From: Stappia sp.
Lineage (GTDB): Bacteria > Pseudomonadota > Alphaproteobacteria > Rhizobiales > Stappiaceae
DNA length: 33,382 bases
Assembly (NCBI GenBank): GCA_002722295.1
Contig: PBLF01000017.1
Location: forward strand, 51,467 to 84,848
Reading direction: 5' to 3'
Below, in pieces: positions 1 through 8,477 of this stretch; positions within the stretch are counted from its first letter, which is position 1; each line of letters starts with the position of its first letter. Both the position numbers and the translations under genes were made by a program. The notes under the pieces were generated by a model. It saw only the letters and a list, made by a program, of their open reading frames with translations, searched no databases and was not told the origin of the DNA.

Positions 1-1
1 G

Positions 2-1291
2 AAGGCGGTTCCCGGGATTGAGGAGGAGTCCGCCGCAGCGTTCTTCGGGTTCGAGCAGGTCGAGATCAGCTACGTCCTCAACGAGGCTGCGGGACCCGGA
101 TTCATCGAGCGGCGCGAGGGCCGGCTCTGGCTTACGTCCGCAGGCGATGCCCTCTTCAGGGAGGGTGCCGACGATCCTGCCATCTATACCGTCGAGGAAC
201 GCCGCCGCGACCTCGGATTCGATCTGCTCGCCATCGCGCCGCAACCACCGCGTGCCATCGACTCCGTGGAGATGTCGCTTCCGGAGCTGCCGATCGCGGA
301 TCCCGCCGGAACAGGAAAGGTCGGGGACAGGATATTTGAACGTTTCAGCAGGTTTTTCCATGAACTTGCCGAACGCCGCGACCGCGAACAGATTCAGCAG
401 CGCGACCTCTACTCGGTGGACCGGGTCGCTCCCAAGGATCGTTTTCAGGTGCCGGTGCGCGTGCGTGTATTCGCACAGGCGTCCGCGCCCAGCCTCCCGG
501 AAATAGACCTCGGCTCTTGGAGGGCCGAGCATGAGATATCCGACCGGCCGCAGATCGAGAGCGCGGCGGCAATGCTGGTCGATGACCTGAAGGTCAACGG
601 CAACCAGGTCGGCGCGTTGCAAGCCTACGAGGTGCTCGCGGAGCTGGCACCTGACTTTCTGAAGGAGTTTGTCACAAGAGCCGGCCTGAACGTGAATCGC
701 TACTGGCGCGAGGCGGTCGGACGGGCGGGCGAGCCGCGTGCAGACCGCAAGACCGTGCCTGTCATCGGCCCTCTTTACACAGAAGCAAACGCTCGGCGAT
801 TTCTTGAGGTGGTCGATTACGGTTTGCGCGGCGGCGCGGAGCAGCCGGAGTTCGTCTTTTCCGTCGCCCCGCAGACCCGTCTTTGGGGAGCGACCACCCA
901 ACAAAGGGATACGCTTTCCTATCTCCGCCGCAGGATTGCGGCGGCCGCTCCGGCAAGCACGAATGAACTGCGCGCCGTCTGCCTGTTTCCTGGTAAGACG
1001 GCATGGTTTATCGACCGGACCTTCGACGAGGTACTGGGCGCGGATTCCAGCGATATCCCGCCTGCGCTAGAGATCATGATCGTTCCTCACATTGCGGTGG
1101 CAGCGCTTGTTCATGCGCCTATCGGTGCCTCATCGGGATATGCCGTTCCCTTGGGCTGGGCGTCGTTTGACGAAGGCATAGTTGCCCGCACGCAGACCTT
1201 CGCGGCGGACAGGCTTTGGCCTTTTGCGCGTGAACCAAACCTGCATGACCGCCTCGTCGACGCGCTTCAGTCCCGAGCGGTAGGTGAATAG
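2..1291 (+). CDS. Unidentified protein, 5' end outside the window
   Basis: The reading frame is open from the first bases of the window, so this gene starts upstream and only its C-terminal 429 residues are visible. An internal ATG at 266 is possible but not needed, because coding continues in frame to its left. The first visible stretch (FIERREGRLWLTSAGDALF, around residues 35-53) looks like the wing of a winged-helix domain followed by a linker. The remainder is a mixed alpha/beta protein with no motif I recognise. It is on the plus strand, opposite to the transfer genes, and sits with VapBC beyond the traG end, so it is probably accessory cargo. A role in defence against phage would fit such a position, but that is a guess from location only. 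Confidence 0.75.
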   Translation, partial: KAVPGIEEESAAAFFGFEQVEISYVLNEAAGPGFIERREGRLWLTSAGDALFREGADDPAIYTVEERRRDLGFDLLAIAPQPPRAIDSVEMSLPELPIADPAGTGKVGDRIFERFSRFFHELAERRDREQIQQRDLYSVDRVAPKDRFQVPVRVRVFAQASAPSLPEIDLGSWRAEHEISDRPQIESAAAMLVDDLKVNGNQVGALQAYEVLAELAPDFLKEFVTRAGLNVNRYWREAVGRAGEPRADRKTVPVIGPLYTEANARRFLEVVDYGLRGGAEQPEFVFSVAPQTRLWGATTQQRDTLSYLRRRIAAAAPASTNELRAVCLFPGKTAWFIDRTFDEVLGADSSDIPPALEIMIVPHIAVAALVHAPIGASSGYAVPLGWASFDEGIVARTQTFAADRLWPFAREPNLHDRLVDALQSRAVGE

Positions 1292-1562
1292 CAAAGACCG
1301 GGAGCCCAAAGGAACCGGCTGATCCGCGGTGACTATCATGCACGCGAGCAGATCGCCTCGCCCGAGCGGGCGAGCCTGATCTTTCCAAGATGGCCGCGAC
1401 GCCGGCGCCGTCCTCCATTGCCGACCGCGCCGATGCCATCGCTTTGGAGGACGGGCAGCGCGCCATCGTGTTCGGCTGGAAAAGCGATGTGGACGTGGCC
1501 TCCGTTGAACGGCAGGCTTGTGCGGGCCAATTGATGAAAAGCTATCTGGGAAATCCAACCTT

Positions 1563-1970
1563 TTAGTTCATAGTCCAGTCTTCGATTTGCAGTCCAACGA
1601 TACGCGAGAACTCGCCAGTATTATTGGTGACGAGCGTGAGATTGCGCGCCTTCGCCTGGCCGGCGATCAGCACGTCATAGGGACCGATCGGCGTTCCCCG
1701 CCGTCTCAGGTCTGCCCGGATCTCACCGGCGACCCGCGCATCCTCCCGGTCAAACTCGAGAATGGAAAGGTCCGCGAACAGAAGCCGCAAGGTCTCCAGA
1801 TTGAACTCCATCTTCTCGCTGCGATAGGCACCAAAGTAGAGCTCGTGTGCAACCACGGACGAGACACCGAGGGAACCCGGCTCGGCGGCCTCGATCCGTC
1901 GGAGCAGCGTTTCGGACCGACGTGAAACCAGCGCGATCACCGCATTGGTATCGAGGAGCCGCAGTGTCAT
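1563..1970 (-). CDS. vapC: VapC-type PIN-domain toxin
   Basis: This 135-residue protein has the size and motif order of a PIN-domain ribonuclease of type II toxin-antitoxin systems. The acidic metal-binding residues are D7 in LLDTN, E43 in AHEL, D99 in GPYDVLIAG, and the TNNTGEF motif near 115-121. PIN toxins cleave RNA, often tRNA or rRNA, when the antitoxin is lost. Its ATG overlaps the TGA of the upstream antitoxin gene by four bases, so the pair is translationally coupled. The full active site suggests an intact toxin. In an ICE such a pair usually stabilises the element. Its position next to traG, where trb genes are often found, marks it as cargo. Confidence 0.93.
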   Translation of the reverse strand: MTLRLLDTNAVIALVSRRSETLLRRIEAAEPGSLGVSSVVAHELYFGAYRSEKMEFNLETLRLLFADLSILEFDREDARVAGEIRADLRRRGTPIGPYDVLIAGQAKARNLTLVTNNTGEFSRIVGLQIEDWTMN

Positions 1971-2227
1971 GGAAATGCCCGGTCGAGATCGGGCCGGTCC
2001 TGCTCGGCGGGCTGCTCGCGTCCTTCGGCGAGGAAGTCCGGGCTGAACCCACGTTCGATCGCCGCGCGCAGTGATGACCAGCGCTGGGTCGCGTCGGGTT
2101 TCGGGCGCAGGATCACGGCGTCACCCTCCCGCGAAACCTCCACCTCATCGACGTCGAAGCGGAAATCCTTCGGCAGCCGGACGGCCTGCGAGTTGCCGGA
2201 CTGAAATATTTTGGCGAAATGGGGCAT
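1967..2227 (-). CDS. vapB: VapB-type antitoxin (AbrB/SpoVT fold)
   Basis: This 86-residue protein begins MPHFAKIFQSGNSQAVRLPK, the typical swapped-hairpin AbrB-like DNA-binding N-terminus of VapB antitoxins (GNSQAVRLPK box). The C-terminal part, rich in charged residues, would wrap the VapC active site. I chose the ATG at 2227 because it starts at the conserved domain and is preceded by an AGGAGG ribosome-binding site about seven bases upstream. Longer in-frame extensions run through the promoter and operator. It is first in the vapBC operon and overlaps vapC by ATGA. The two GTATATAC palindromes just upstream are the likely site of autoregulation. Confidence 0.93.
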   Translation of the reverse strand: MPHFAKIFQSGNSQAVRLPKDFRFDVDEVEVSREGDAVILRPKPDATQRWSSLRAAIERGFSPDFLAEGREQPAEQDRPDLDRAFP

Positions 2228-2238
2228 GACGACCTCCT

Positions 2239-2282
2239 GTATATACGTTGGAGTATATACGCGGGAAGCTCGGATTCCGCAA
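2239..2282 (-). promoter_or_regulatory. vapBC promoter and operator
   Basis: Two identical 8-bp palindromes GTATATAC lie at 2239-2246 and 2253-2260, separated by six bases. On the minus strand a TTGCGG at 2282-2277 and a TATATA at 2259-2254 are 17 bases apart, which makes a plausible -35/-10 pair. The -10 falls inside the distal palindrome, so a VapB dimer bound here would block RNA polymerase. The palindromes are observed; binding is inferred from how VapB antitoxins usually act. Confidence 0.65.
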
Positions 2283-2288
2283 GGTCGG

Positions 2289-2714
2289 TCAGCCATCGGA
2301 TTCCTCCATGCTTGGCGTAATGTCGTCGGGGATTTCGCTGAGAAAGCTGTTGCCCTGCTGAAGTCGCATACCGAGCGTCTGGACGAAACCATCGAACCGC
2401 TTGAGGCCCCTGGTCTGGGCCGCCGCGTTCTCCTCGGGCGGGAGCTGCGGGGTGACAGTCAGCCAGTGCCGGATGAACAGCGCCAGCGTGTCGGCGGTCA
2501 GCCGCATATCGCGTTCGAGCCGCGCCGTCTGGCGCGACAGGCGATCGAGCCGCCGGGTAAAGGCGGCTTCGCGCGTGTCGAGGGCGTCGGGCGACAGGAA
2601 TGAGGCGATGGCCGCTTCGGCGACGGCCGAGCGCGACAGCTTGCGACGGTCAGCAAGATCGTTGAGCCGGGCGAGCAGGTTGGAAGGAAGGGTCAGGCAA
2701 AGGCGTTCGCGCAA
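2289..2714 (-). CDS. Ribbon-helix-helix (CopG-like) protein of the transfer operon
   Basis: This 141-residue protein starts with a ribbon-helix-helix pattern: a short strand (RLCLTLP), a helix (SNLLARLNDLADRR), a turn and a second helix (SRSAVAEAAIASFL). A long helical, charged C-terminal part follows. The start appears to be TTG at 2714, because the first strand of the fold would be lost at any internal ATG, and an AGGA box lies seven bases upstream. It begins nine bases after the traG stop, so it is probably cotranscribed with traG. Small RHH proteins at this place in ICEs are often annotated as CopG-family regulators. Whether it acts as a repressor or as a relaxosome accessory factor cannot be told from sequence. 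Confidence 0.8.
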   Translation of the reverse strand: MRERLCLTLPSNLLARLNDLADRRKLSRSAVAEAAIASFLSPDALDTREAAFTRRLDRLSRQTARLERDMRLTADTLALFIRHWLTVTPQLPPEENAAAQTRGLKRFDGFVQTLGMRLQQGNSFLSEIPDDITPSMEESDG

Positions 2715-2723
2715 GGTCGTTCC

Positions 2724-4724
2724 TCACATATCAATAGTGTCGTTGGGGTCCATGGAAACCTGGCGCGCGAGGCCGCGCATCTGGCGGCGCATGGCCTGGC
2801 GCTGCCGGGCGATCTCTTCCTGATCGTCGCCGAGCAGGTGCCGAAACTCGTTTTCGGGTTCCGGCTCCTTCTTCTCGTGGACGATTTCTATATGGTCGGG
2901 CAGTTCCGGTTCCCGGCGAAGGCTCGAATTGGCCTTGTCCTCGTCTTCCTTGCCGGTGGGCTCGGTCGCCGCTGCCAAAGCCGTATCGGGTTTCAGGGGC
3001 TTGAGCACCGACCAACCATCCGGCCGCGCGCTGACGGCGATCTTCGCCGGATCGGGCGGCGGCAGGATGCGTTCCATGAGGCGAGGGTCGGTGTAGTAGC
3101 GCGCTTTCTTCGCCCGGATCGGTGGCGTTCCCGCCACCATGACGATCTCGTCATCCGGTGGGAGCTGCATGATCTCGCCGGGGGTAAGGAGCTGGCGGGC
3201 AGTCTCGGAACGCGACACCATGATGTGGCCGAGCCAGGGCGCTAGGCGGCTGCCGGCATAGTTCTGCATCGCCTTCATTTCGGTCGCGGTGCCGAGGGCA
3301 TCGGAAACGCGCTTGGCGGTGCGCTCGTCATTGGTCGCGAAGCTGACGCGCACATGACAATTGTCGAGGATCGCATTGTTCGCCCCATACGCTTTTTCGA
3401 TCTGGTTGAGCGATTGGGCGATCAGGAAGCTCTTGATCCCGTAGCCGGCGAGAAACGCCAGAGACGACTCGAAGAAGTCGAGTCTGCCCAGCGCTGGAAA
3501 TTCATCGAGCAGCATCAGGACGCGATGCCGCCGGTCCTTGGCATGGAGGTCCTCGGTCAATCGCCGGCCGATCTGATTCAGCACGAGGCGAATGAGGGGT
3601 TTGGTGCGCGAGATGTCCGAGGGCGGAACGACCAGAAACAGCGTCGATGGTTTCGGGTCGGCGATCAAATCAGCGATGCGCCAGTCGCAGCGCGAGGTCA
3701 CGGTCGCAACCACCGGATCGCGATAGAGGCCGAGGAAGCTCATGGCCGTGGACAGGACGCCCGAACGTTCATTGTCGCTCTTGTTGAGCAGTTCCCGCGC
3801 CGTCGACGCGACGACGGGATGCGGCCCCTTCTCGCCGAGATGGCGGGTGGCCATCATCGCGTCCAAAGTCGCTTCGATCGTGCGGCGAGGATCGGAGAGG
3901 AAGGCCGCGACGCCGGCGAGCGTCTTGTCGGATTCTGCGTAAAGCACATGCAGGATGGCGCCGACCAGCAATGAGTGGCTGGTCTTCTCCCAATGGTTCC
4001 GCTTCTCCAGGCTGCCTTCCGGATCGACCAGCACGTCGGCGACATTCTGCACGTCGCGCACTTCCCACTCGCCCCGCCGCACCTCGAGTAAGGGATTGTA
4101 GGCGGCCGACGCGGCATTGGTTGGGTCGAACAGCAGGACACGGCCATGCTTCGCTCGGAATCCGGCGGTGAGTTGCCAGTTCTCCCCCTTAATATCGTGG
4201 ACGATCGCCGAGCCCGGCCAGGTCAGCAGACTCGGCACGACCAACCCGACGCCCTTGCCCGAGCGCGTCGGAGCAAAGCACAAAATATGCTCCGGCCCGT
4301 CATGCCGCAGATATTCGCGCTCGTAGCGGCCGAGGACCACGCCGTCCGGCCCGAGCAGGCCGGTGCGCTCGATCTCCGTGCGGTCGGCCCATCGTGCCGA
4401 GCCATAGGTGTCGATGTCGTTGGCCTCGCGGGCGCGCATCACCGACATGGTGATCGCGACGGCGATGGAGATGAAGCCGCCCGACGCCGCGATAATGCCC
4501 CCCTCGGCGAAGATGCGCGGGGCATAGGCTTCATAGAAATACCACCACCAGAACAGTGCCGGCGGATAATAGACCGGCCAGTCGGCGATCTCGAACCAGG
4601 CCGGGCCGAGTTGGGGCTGGAAGCCGAGCCGGAAGGCGACCCATTGCGTGCCGCTCCAGACCGAGACGAGGACGATCAGGAAGACGATGCTGATCTGACC
4701 CCAGAGGATTTTGGTGCCGGACAT
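2724..4724 (-). CDS. traG: Conjugal transfer coupling protein TraG (VirD4 family)
   Basis: This 666-residue protein is a type IV coupling protein, the inner-membrane ATPase that brings the relaxase-DNA complex to the mating channel. The N-terminus has two hydrophobic segments (about residues 8-28 and 75-95). The Walker A motif APTRSGKGVGLV is near residue 157 and the Walker B region LMLLDEFPALGRLDFFESS near 405-425. The sequence GYGIKSFLIAQSLNQIEKAYG is typical of TraG/VirD4. The C-terminal 100 residues are charged and probably bind substrate. The ATG has an AAGGAA box upstream. It begins 15 bases after the relaxase stop, so both are cotranscribed. Length and motifs indicate an intact gene. 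Confidence 0.96.
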   Translation of the reverse strand: MSGTKILWGQISIVFLIVLVSVWSGTQWVAFRLGFQPQLGPAWFEIADWPVYYPPALFWWWYFYEAYAPRIFAEGGIIAASGGFISIAVAITMSVMRAREANDIDTYGSARWADRTEIERTGLLGPDGVVLGRYEREYLRHDGPEHILCFAPTRSGKGVGLVVPSLLTWPGSAIVHDIKGENWQLTAGFRAKHGRVLLFDPTNAASAAYNPLLEVRRGEWEVRDVQNVADVLVDPEGSLEKRNHWEKTSHSLLVGAILHVLYAESDKTLAGVAAFLSDPRRTIEATLDAMMATRHLGEKGPHPVVASTARELLNKSDNERSGVLSTAMSFLGLYRDPVVATVTSRCDWRIADLIADPKPSTLFLVVPPSDISRTKPLIRLVLNQIGRRLTEDLHAKDRRHRVLMLLDEFPALGRLDFFESSLAFLAGYGIKSFLIAQSLNQIEKAYGANNAILDNCHVRVSFATNDERTAKRVSDALGTATEMKAMQNYAGSRLAPWLGHIMVSRSETARQLLTPGEIMQLPPDDEIVMVAGTPPIRAKKARYYTDPRLMERILPPPDPAKIAVSARPDGWSVLKPLKPDTALAAATEPTGKEDEDKANSSLRREPELPDHIEIVHEKKEPEPENEFRHLLGDDQEEIARQRQAMRRQMRGLARQVSMDPNDTIDM

Positions 4725-4739
4725 GGGAGGTTCCTTTCG

Positions 4740-6530
4740 TCAGAGGCCGAGGTCGCGCTTGCGGCCGAGCGACCAGTCGATGCCGCCTCCGCTGCGGGCG
4801 ACGCCGGAGATGTGCTGACCGAGCTTGTGTTCGATCTCGCGGGACCAGGGGACCAGCTGGAAGCCGCGCCCGCCGTCCGGGCCGATCCCCTCGACCACGG
4901 CGAAGCGGCCGGAGGAGAGGGAGAGCTGGCGGCGATAGGTGCCGGCGACATATTCGCCGGCCTGCGCCTTCACATGCTGCAAGCCGGTCTCGACCGAGAG
5001 CTGCTCACCCACGGCGTCGAGTTCGCGCTGGCGGAGCGTCGCCAGGAGATTGCGCTGGAGAATGATCCGCTGGCCCTCGCGCCGGGCGAACCCTTCGTCG
5101 GCGAGATGCTCGGCGCGCGCATCCATCGCCTCGCGCACTTCGCGGCCGAAGCCGCCGGCGCCGAGCGGCATCGCCTCCTTCTCGACCAGCCGGTGATCGA
5201 GCCAGGTCGCGCCCGGCGCGGTGATCTGTGTCTGGAGGTCGAGGTCGGAGCGATTGGCGAGGACGATGGTGGGCCGGGGATCGTCCGGGCCGCCGAAGCG
5301 GCGGACCTCGACGATGCCGCCGATCGGCGGCGCGTGCTCGAACGCCTCGATGCCGCGCAGCCGGACGTGATGGGCGCGACCATCGGTGCCGTCGATCACG
5401 GCATAGGCTTCGCCGGTCAGCTCGTTGTGCAACCCCTTGTCGACCAGCCGGCCGATGATCGGCGGGCCGTCCTTGCCGGGGTCGATGGTGAAGTCTGTGA
5501 CACCGCGCTCCTCGCCGAGCCCGGCGAAGGCTTGGTGCATGGTCTTGATGATGTCGCCGCGCTGGCCGAGATCGCGCAGGGTCCGTTCCGCGCCCGGCTC
5601 GACGAACCATTCGTTGACGCCGGCATCGGCGGCGAGCCCCATCTTTTCGAGATGGCGCAGGCGGGCGACGAGCAGCCGACGGATTTGGGGATCGTCCGGC
5701 CCCTTCGCCTCGGGCCGCAGGTCGATATAGCCAAGCTCGTTGGCCTGGCGCGCGATCTCCCGGTCGAGGCGCGTCCAGCGTTCGGCATCGACCTCACGGG
5801 CAAGGCTGGAGCGGATTTCATGTTCGGGCTTTGGGCCGAGTTCGGCATCGACCAGATCCTCGGCGCGTCCGCGCAGGCCGTGGCTGATATAGTCGCGCGA
5901 GATGACGAGATCGGCGCCGGTCTCGTCGACGCCGCGAACGAGCAAGTGGACATGCGGATTGTCGGTATTCCAGTGATCGACTGCCACCCAATCAAGGCGT
6001 GTCCCGAGATCGGCTTCCATCTGCCGGGCGAGATCGCGGGTGAAGGCGCGCAGGTCTTCCATGTCGCCGGCGTCCTCGGGGGAGATAATGAAGCGGAAAT
6101 GGTGCCGGTCGTCCTGGCAGCGATCGGCGAAGGCGAGATCGTCGGCGCGGTCGTTCTCGGCGTCGAACATGACGCCCTTCTCGCCGTCGCGGCTGACGCC
6201 CTCGCGCTTGAGATAGGAGAGGTGCGCCGAGATCGGCGCGGAGCGGAACGTGCGGCCGCGATGCCGGGCGATCCGCGCCTTGGCGACGACGCGGCGGCGC
6301 GAGCCGAGCAGGCGGCTGCGCGACACCACATTGCGGCCGCGGCCGAAGGTCGAGCGGCCGGGGCCGCCACCGCCTCGGCGCCCCGATCCCGACGCCGTTC
6401 CGCTGACGGGCGCATTGCTGGCCTGCTTGGCGGCGCGCAGCACCTGATTGATGAAGGTCTTGGCGCGCGGCGCGCGGGTCGAGCGCGGCTTGCCGGGGCG
6501 GATGCGAAACTCGTTGTCGTCGCCGCTCAT
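4740..6530 (-). CDS. Relaxase/mobilisation nuclease with DUF3363-type C-terminus (VirD2-like)
   Basis: This 596-residue protein is the probable nicking enzyme for oriT. The first 90 residues are basic and low in complexity. The relaxase domain spans about 90-290: a possible catalytic tyrosine is Y106 (HLSYLKREG), and the HUH metal site is formed by H186 with the pair H193/H195 in NPHVHLLVRG. The remaining 300 residues match the DUF3363 region fused to many alphaproteobacterial relaxases. I chose the ATG at 6530 because a GGAGG lies seven bases upstream; the 37-residue in-frame extension would run into the probable oriT. It is followed closely by traG, forming a processing unit of relaxase and coupling protein. 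Confidence 0.94.
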   Translation of the reverse strand: MSGDDNEFRIRPGKPRSTRAPRAKTFINQVLRAAKQASNAPVSGTASGSGRRGGGGPGRSTFGRGRNVVSRSRLLGSRRRVVAKARIARHRGRTFRSAPISAHLSYLKREGVSRDGEKGVMFDAENDRADDLAFADRCQDDRHHFRFIISPEDAGDMEDLRAFTRDLARQMEADLGTRLDWVAVDHWNTDNPHVHLLVRGVDETGADLVISRDYISHGLRGRAEDLVDAELGPKPEHEIRSSLAREVDAERWTRLDREIARQANELGYIDLRPEAKGPDDPQIRRLLVARLRHLEKMGLAADAGVNEWFVEPGAERTLRDLGQRGDIIKTMHQAFAGLGEERGVTDFTIDPGKDGPPIIGRLVDKGLHNELTGEAYAVIDGTDGRAHHVRLRGIEAFEHAPPIGGIVEVRRFGGPDDPRPTIVLANRSDLDLQTQITAPGATWLDHRLVEKEAMPLGAGGFGREVREAMDARAEHLADEGFARREGQRIILQRNLLATLRQRELDAVGEQLSVETGLQHVKAQAGEYVAGTYRRQLSLSSGRFAVVEGIGPDGGRGFQLVPWSREIEHKLGQHISGVARSGGGIDWSLGRKRDLGL

Positions 6531-6578
6531 GCGCGCCTCCACCGAGGCACGGCGAAGCCGCCCATACGAAGGAGCTTT

Positions 6579-6672
6579 GATTTTGCTGGCAAAATCGCCC
6601 ATGCATATGCACGACCGACCGCCATATGCGCAAAACACCAAGCCATTCCAATGGCTTGACGGTGGTTTGCGC
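6579..6672. other. Probable origin of transfer (oriT) with nested inverted repeats
   Basis: This lies in the 247-base gap between the relaxase and the transglycosylase gene and holds dense inverted repeats. One is GATTTTGC-tg-GCAAAATC at 6579-6596. The second is AAGCCATT-cc-AATGGCTT at 6640-6657. A third, outer pair encloses the second: GCGCAAAACACC at 6628-6639 and GGTGGTTTGCGC at 6661-6672 match in 11 of 12 positions. GCATATGC at 6603-6610 is a palindrome. Relaxase genes of this type usually lie next to oriT, and inverted repeats beside the nic site are a hallmark. No nic sequence could be assigned, so the call rests on position and symmetry. The gap also holds TTCGC/GCGAA arms around 6749-6764. 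Confidence 0.6.
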
Positions 6673-6777
6673 AGACGCTTTTACCTTGCCGTAATCCAGT
6701 CGCCGTGCCTCTCCCGGCGCGCGACCCTTCCTTCCCTTTCCGGCAGTTCGCTACAGTGCGAAGGGGCGCGATTCCGC

Positions 6778-7545
6778 TCATGGCGCGCCTCCCGAGGCCG
6801 GGCGGGCGACGAACAGCGCCTCGACCGGGGCCGGCACGAGCGAACCGGGCGATGCGGCAGGCGCATCCGAAGGTGCGCCGGGGCTGCGTTTGCCGTGCAG
6901 GACGGGTGCATGTTCCGAGCCAGCCGGTGCCGTGACGAAAAGGGGAGCATCGCGCCAGTCGGTGACGCGCGACGGACTGGCGAGAGCGCCCGGCGCGAGC
7001 GGCTCGCCGCCGAGAACGGGAGCGAGTGCGGCGACGTAATCGCGCGTTTCTGGCGGCAGGCCGCGTTCACCGGCCAGGTATTCGTCATACCGGCCGGGAC
7101 CGAAATTGTAGGCGCCGAGCATGTCGGTGACGGTGCGGTAGCGGTCCCACATGGCGCGCAGGTAGGCCGCTCCTGCGAGGATGTTGTCGCGCGGCTGGAA
7201 CGGATCGCTGCCGAGCCGATGGAGCACGCGCTGCTCATCCCATGTCGCGGGCATGAGCTGCATCAGGCCCATTGCACCGGCCGACGATACGGCGGTCGGA
7301 TCGCCATTGCTTTCGGCGGCGAGGACGGCCGCGATCCAGCCGGCCGGGATGCCGAAACGGTGCGCTGCCTCGGCGATGTCGACGGCATAGGGACCGCCGA
7401 CCTCCGGCCGCGCCGCCTGCCCGGTTTGCGCACGGATCGCGGGCGCGGGCGCGAGGCCGAGAAGCAGGCCGGAAAGGAGAAGGAGGAGTGCGTGGCGTCG
7501 GACGGCGCAAGACCGTTCGACGCCGGCAGGACGTTGAACCGCCAC
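6778..7545 (-). CDS. Conjugation-associated lytic transglycosylase (VirB1/SLT-like)
   Basis: This 255-residue protein opens peptidoglycan so that the mating channel can be assembled. A signal peptide is clear in residues 1-40 (basic start, LLLLLSGLLLGLAPAPA core, cleavage near AIRAQ). The SLT domain follows with catalytic E78 in VLAAESNGDP, the GLMQLMPATW motif near 92-101 and YNFGPGRYDEYL near 145. The C-terminal 60 residues are rich in proline and alanine. The start is GTG at 7545, three bases after the DUF736 stop, with a GGAGAG box upstream. It is the last gene before the oriT region, in one transcription unit with DUF736 and traF. Confidence 0.93.
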   Translation of the reverse strand: MAVQRPAGVERSCAVRRHALLLLLSGLLLGLAPAPAIRAQTGQAARPEVGGPYAVDIAEAAHRFGIPAGWIAAVLAAESNGDPTAVSSAGAMGLMQLMPATWDEQRVLHRLGSDPFQPRDNILAGAAYLRAMWDRYRTVTDMLGAYNFGPGRYDEYLAGERGLPPETRDYVAALAPVLGGEPLAPGALASPSRVTDWRDAPLFVTAPAGSEHAPVLHGKRSPGAPSDAPAASPGSLVPAPVEALFVARPASGGAP

Positions 7546-7548
7546 CGT

Positions 7549-7881
7549 TCAGCTCTCCGCCCGCTTCTTCTTCGGCTCGTTGGACTGGAGGCTCCAGGCC
7601 GTCTCGTCGTCGGCGTCGCGGAAGAGATAGGCGCGCAGCCAGCCGATGGGCGGGCTGTAGATTTCGATGGAGACGAACTCGCCGGCCTTTTCGCCGACAT
7701 GCGACCAGCCTGCGCCGATGTCGAGGCCGTCTTCGTCGCCGAGCAGGATTCGGTAGGCCGGCGCGTTCTCGGCCTCTGAAGGTTTGGCCGGAACGAAGGT
7801 GAGCGGCTCGTCGATGCCGAGCGCGCGAAAGCGCCCGGTGAAGCCGGTTTCGGTGTGGGTGAAGTCCCCGAGATCTGTCAT
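7549..7881 (-). CDS. DUF736 family protein
   Basis: This 110-residue protein is recognised as DUF736, a small conserved family of unknown function that is common beside traF and transglycosylase genes in alphaproteobacterial plasmids and ICEs. It has the family-like start (DLGDFTHTETGFTGRFRALG), a central RILLGDEDGLDIGAGWSHV segment and an IGWLRAYLF segment, and ends in a charged KKKRAES tail. The ATG at 7881 is preceded by AGGAGA with good spacing; the upstream 13-residue extension lacks a ribosome site. It is separated by 35 bases from traF and by 3 bases from the transglycosylase. Biochemical function is unknown. Confidence 0.9.
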   Translation of the reverse strand: MTDLGDFTHTETGFTGRFRALGIDEPLTFVPAKPSEAENAPAYRILLGDEDGLDIGAGWSHVGEKAGEFVSIEIYSPPIGWLRAYLFRDADDETAWSLQSNEPKKKRAES

Positions 7882-7916
7882 GGTTTTGTCTCCTGTGGGT
7901 GGCGGTTGCGGGATGC

Positions 7917-8477
7917 TCACGGTTCAAGGGCCGGATCGGTGAAGCGCCAGCGAAAGCGGCCGTCGCCGTATTCGTCGATCCAGATCGGCGTGACGCGGGC
8001 GGTGATGGAGGTGCGGGGAAGCGGCCCGAAATACCGGCCGTCGAGGCTGTCGGCCGCGTCCCAATTCATCAGGAAGATTTCGCCGCCGGCGATGACGCGG
8101 CAGCCCTGCCATTGCGGCAGGTCGCGGCCGAGGCGGTCACGCGGCTGCGCCTCGCCATAGGCTTGATCGTAGACGATCACGGTCGCGCCACGGCGGCAGA
8201 CCTCGGTGCCGGGCAGCGCCAGCACGCGCTTGATGAGCGGGACGCCGCGCGGCAGGTAGCCGCGTGCGTCGAGGAAGGCGGCGAGGTCATCGGGCGGCAG
8301 CACCGCGACCAGATCGCCAACGTCCAGCACGCCGGTCGGGCCGAGCGAATAGAGCCCGATCGGAACGCTCGGCGATGCGTTCCAGATGAAGCGCGGCGCG
8401 GGCCCGGTGACGAGGGGCGCGGCGATCAGAGCCGCACCGGCGAACATGGCAATGAGCGTGACGCGGCGTGGGCTCAT
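7917..8477 (-). CDS. traF: TraF conjugal transfer peptidase (S26 signal peptidase family)
   Basis: This 186-residue protein matches TraF of conjugative systems, a membrane-anchored serine-lysine peptidase that matures, and in RP4 cyclises, the pilin. A single hydrophobic segment covers residues 6-26. The catalytic serine is probably S37 in SPSVPIGLY and the general base K83 in GVPLIKRVLALPG, the spacing seen in S26 enzymes. The motif GEIFLMNWDAADSLDGRYFGPLP is the usual box E region. Its ATG overlaps the DUF2840 stop in an ATGA. The substrate pilin (TrbC) is not in the window. Confidence 0.95.
   Translation of the reverse strand: MSPRRVTLIAMFAGAALIAAPLVTGPAPRFIWNASPSVPIGLYSLGPTGVLDVGDLVAVLPPDDLAAFLDARGYLPRGVPLIKRVLALPGTEVCRRGATVIVYDQAYGEAQPRDRLGRDLPQWQGCRVIAGGEIFLMNWDAADSLDGRYFGPLPRTSITARVTPIWIDEYGDGRFRWRFTDPALEP

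Noticed and set aside
1390..1566. A 58-codon plus-strand frame after the unknown gene
   Set aside because: No ribosome-binding site and no recognisable protein; it could be a gene remnant but I cannot support it.
6541..6641. In-frame N-terminal extension of the relaxase
   Set aside because: It would run into the inverted repeats of the probable oriT, and the ATG at 6530 has a good ribosome site.
4146..6659. An open plus-strand frame of 837 codons antisense to traG and the relaxase
   Set aside because: It is the mirror of GC-rich codon bias in the relaxase, has no ribosome site or recognisable domain, and the opposite strand encodes clear motif-bearing proteins.
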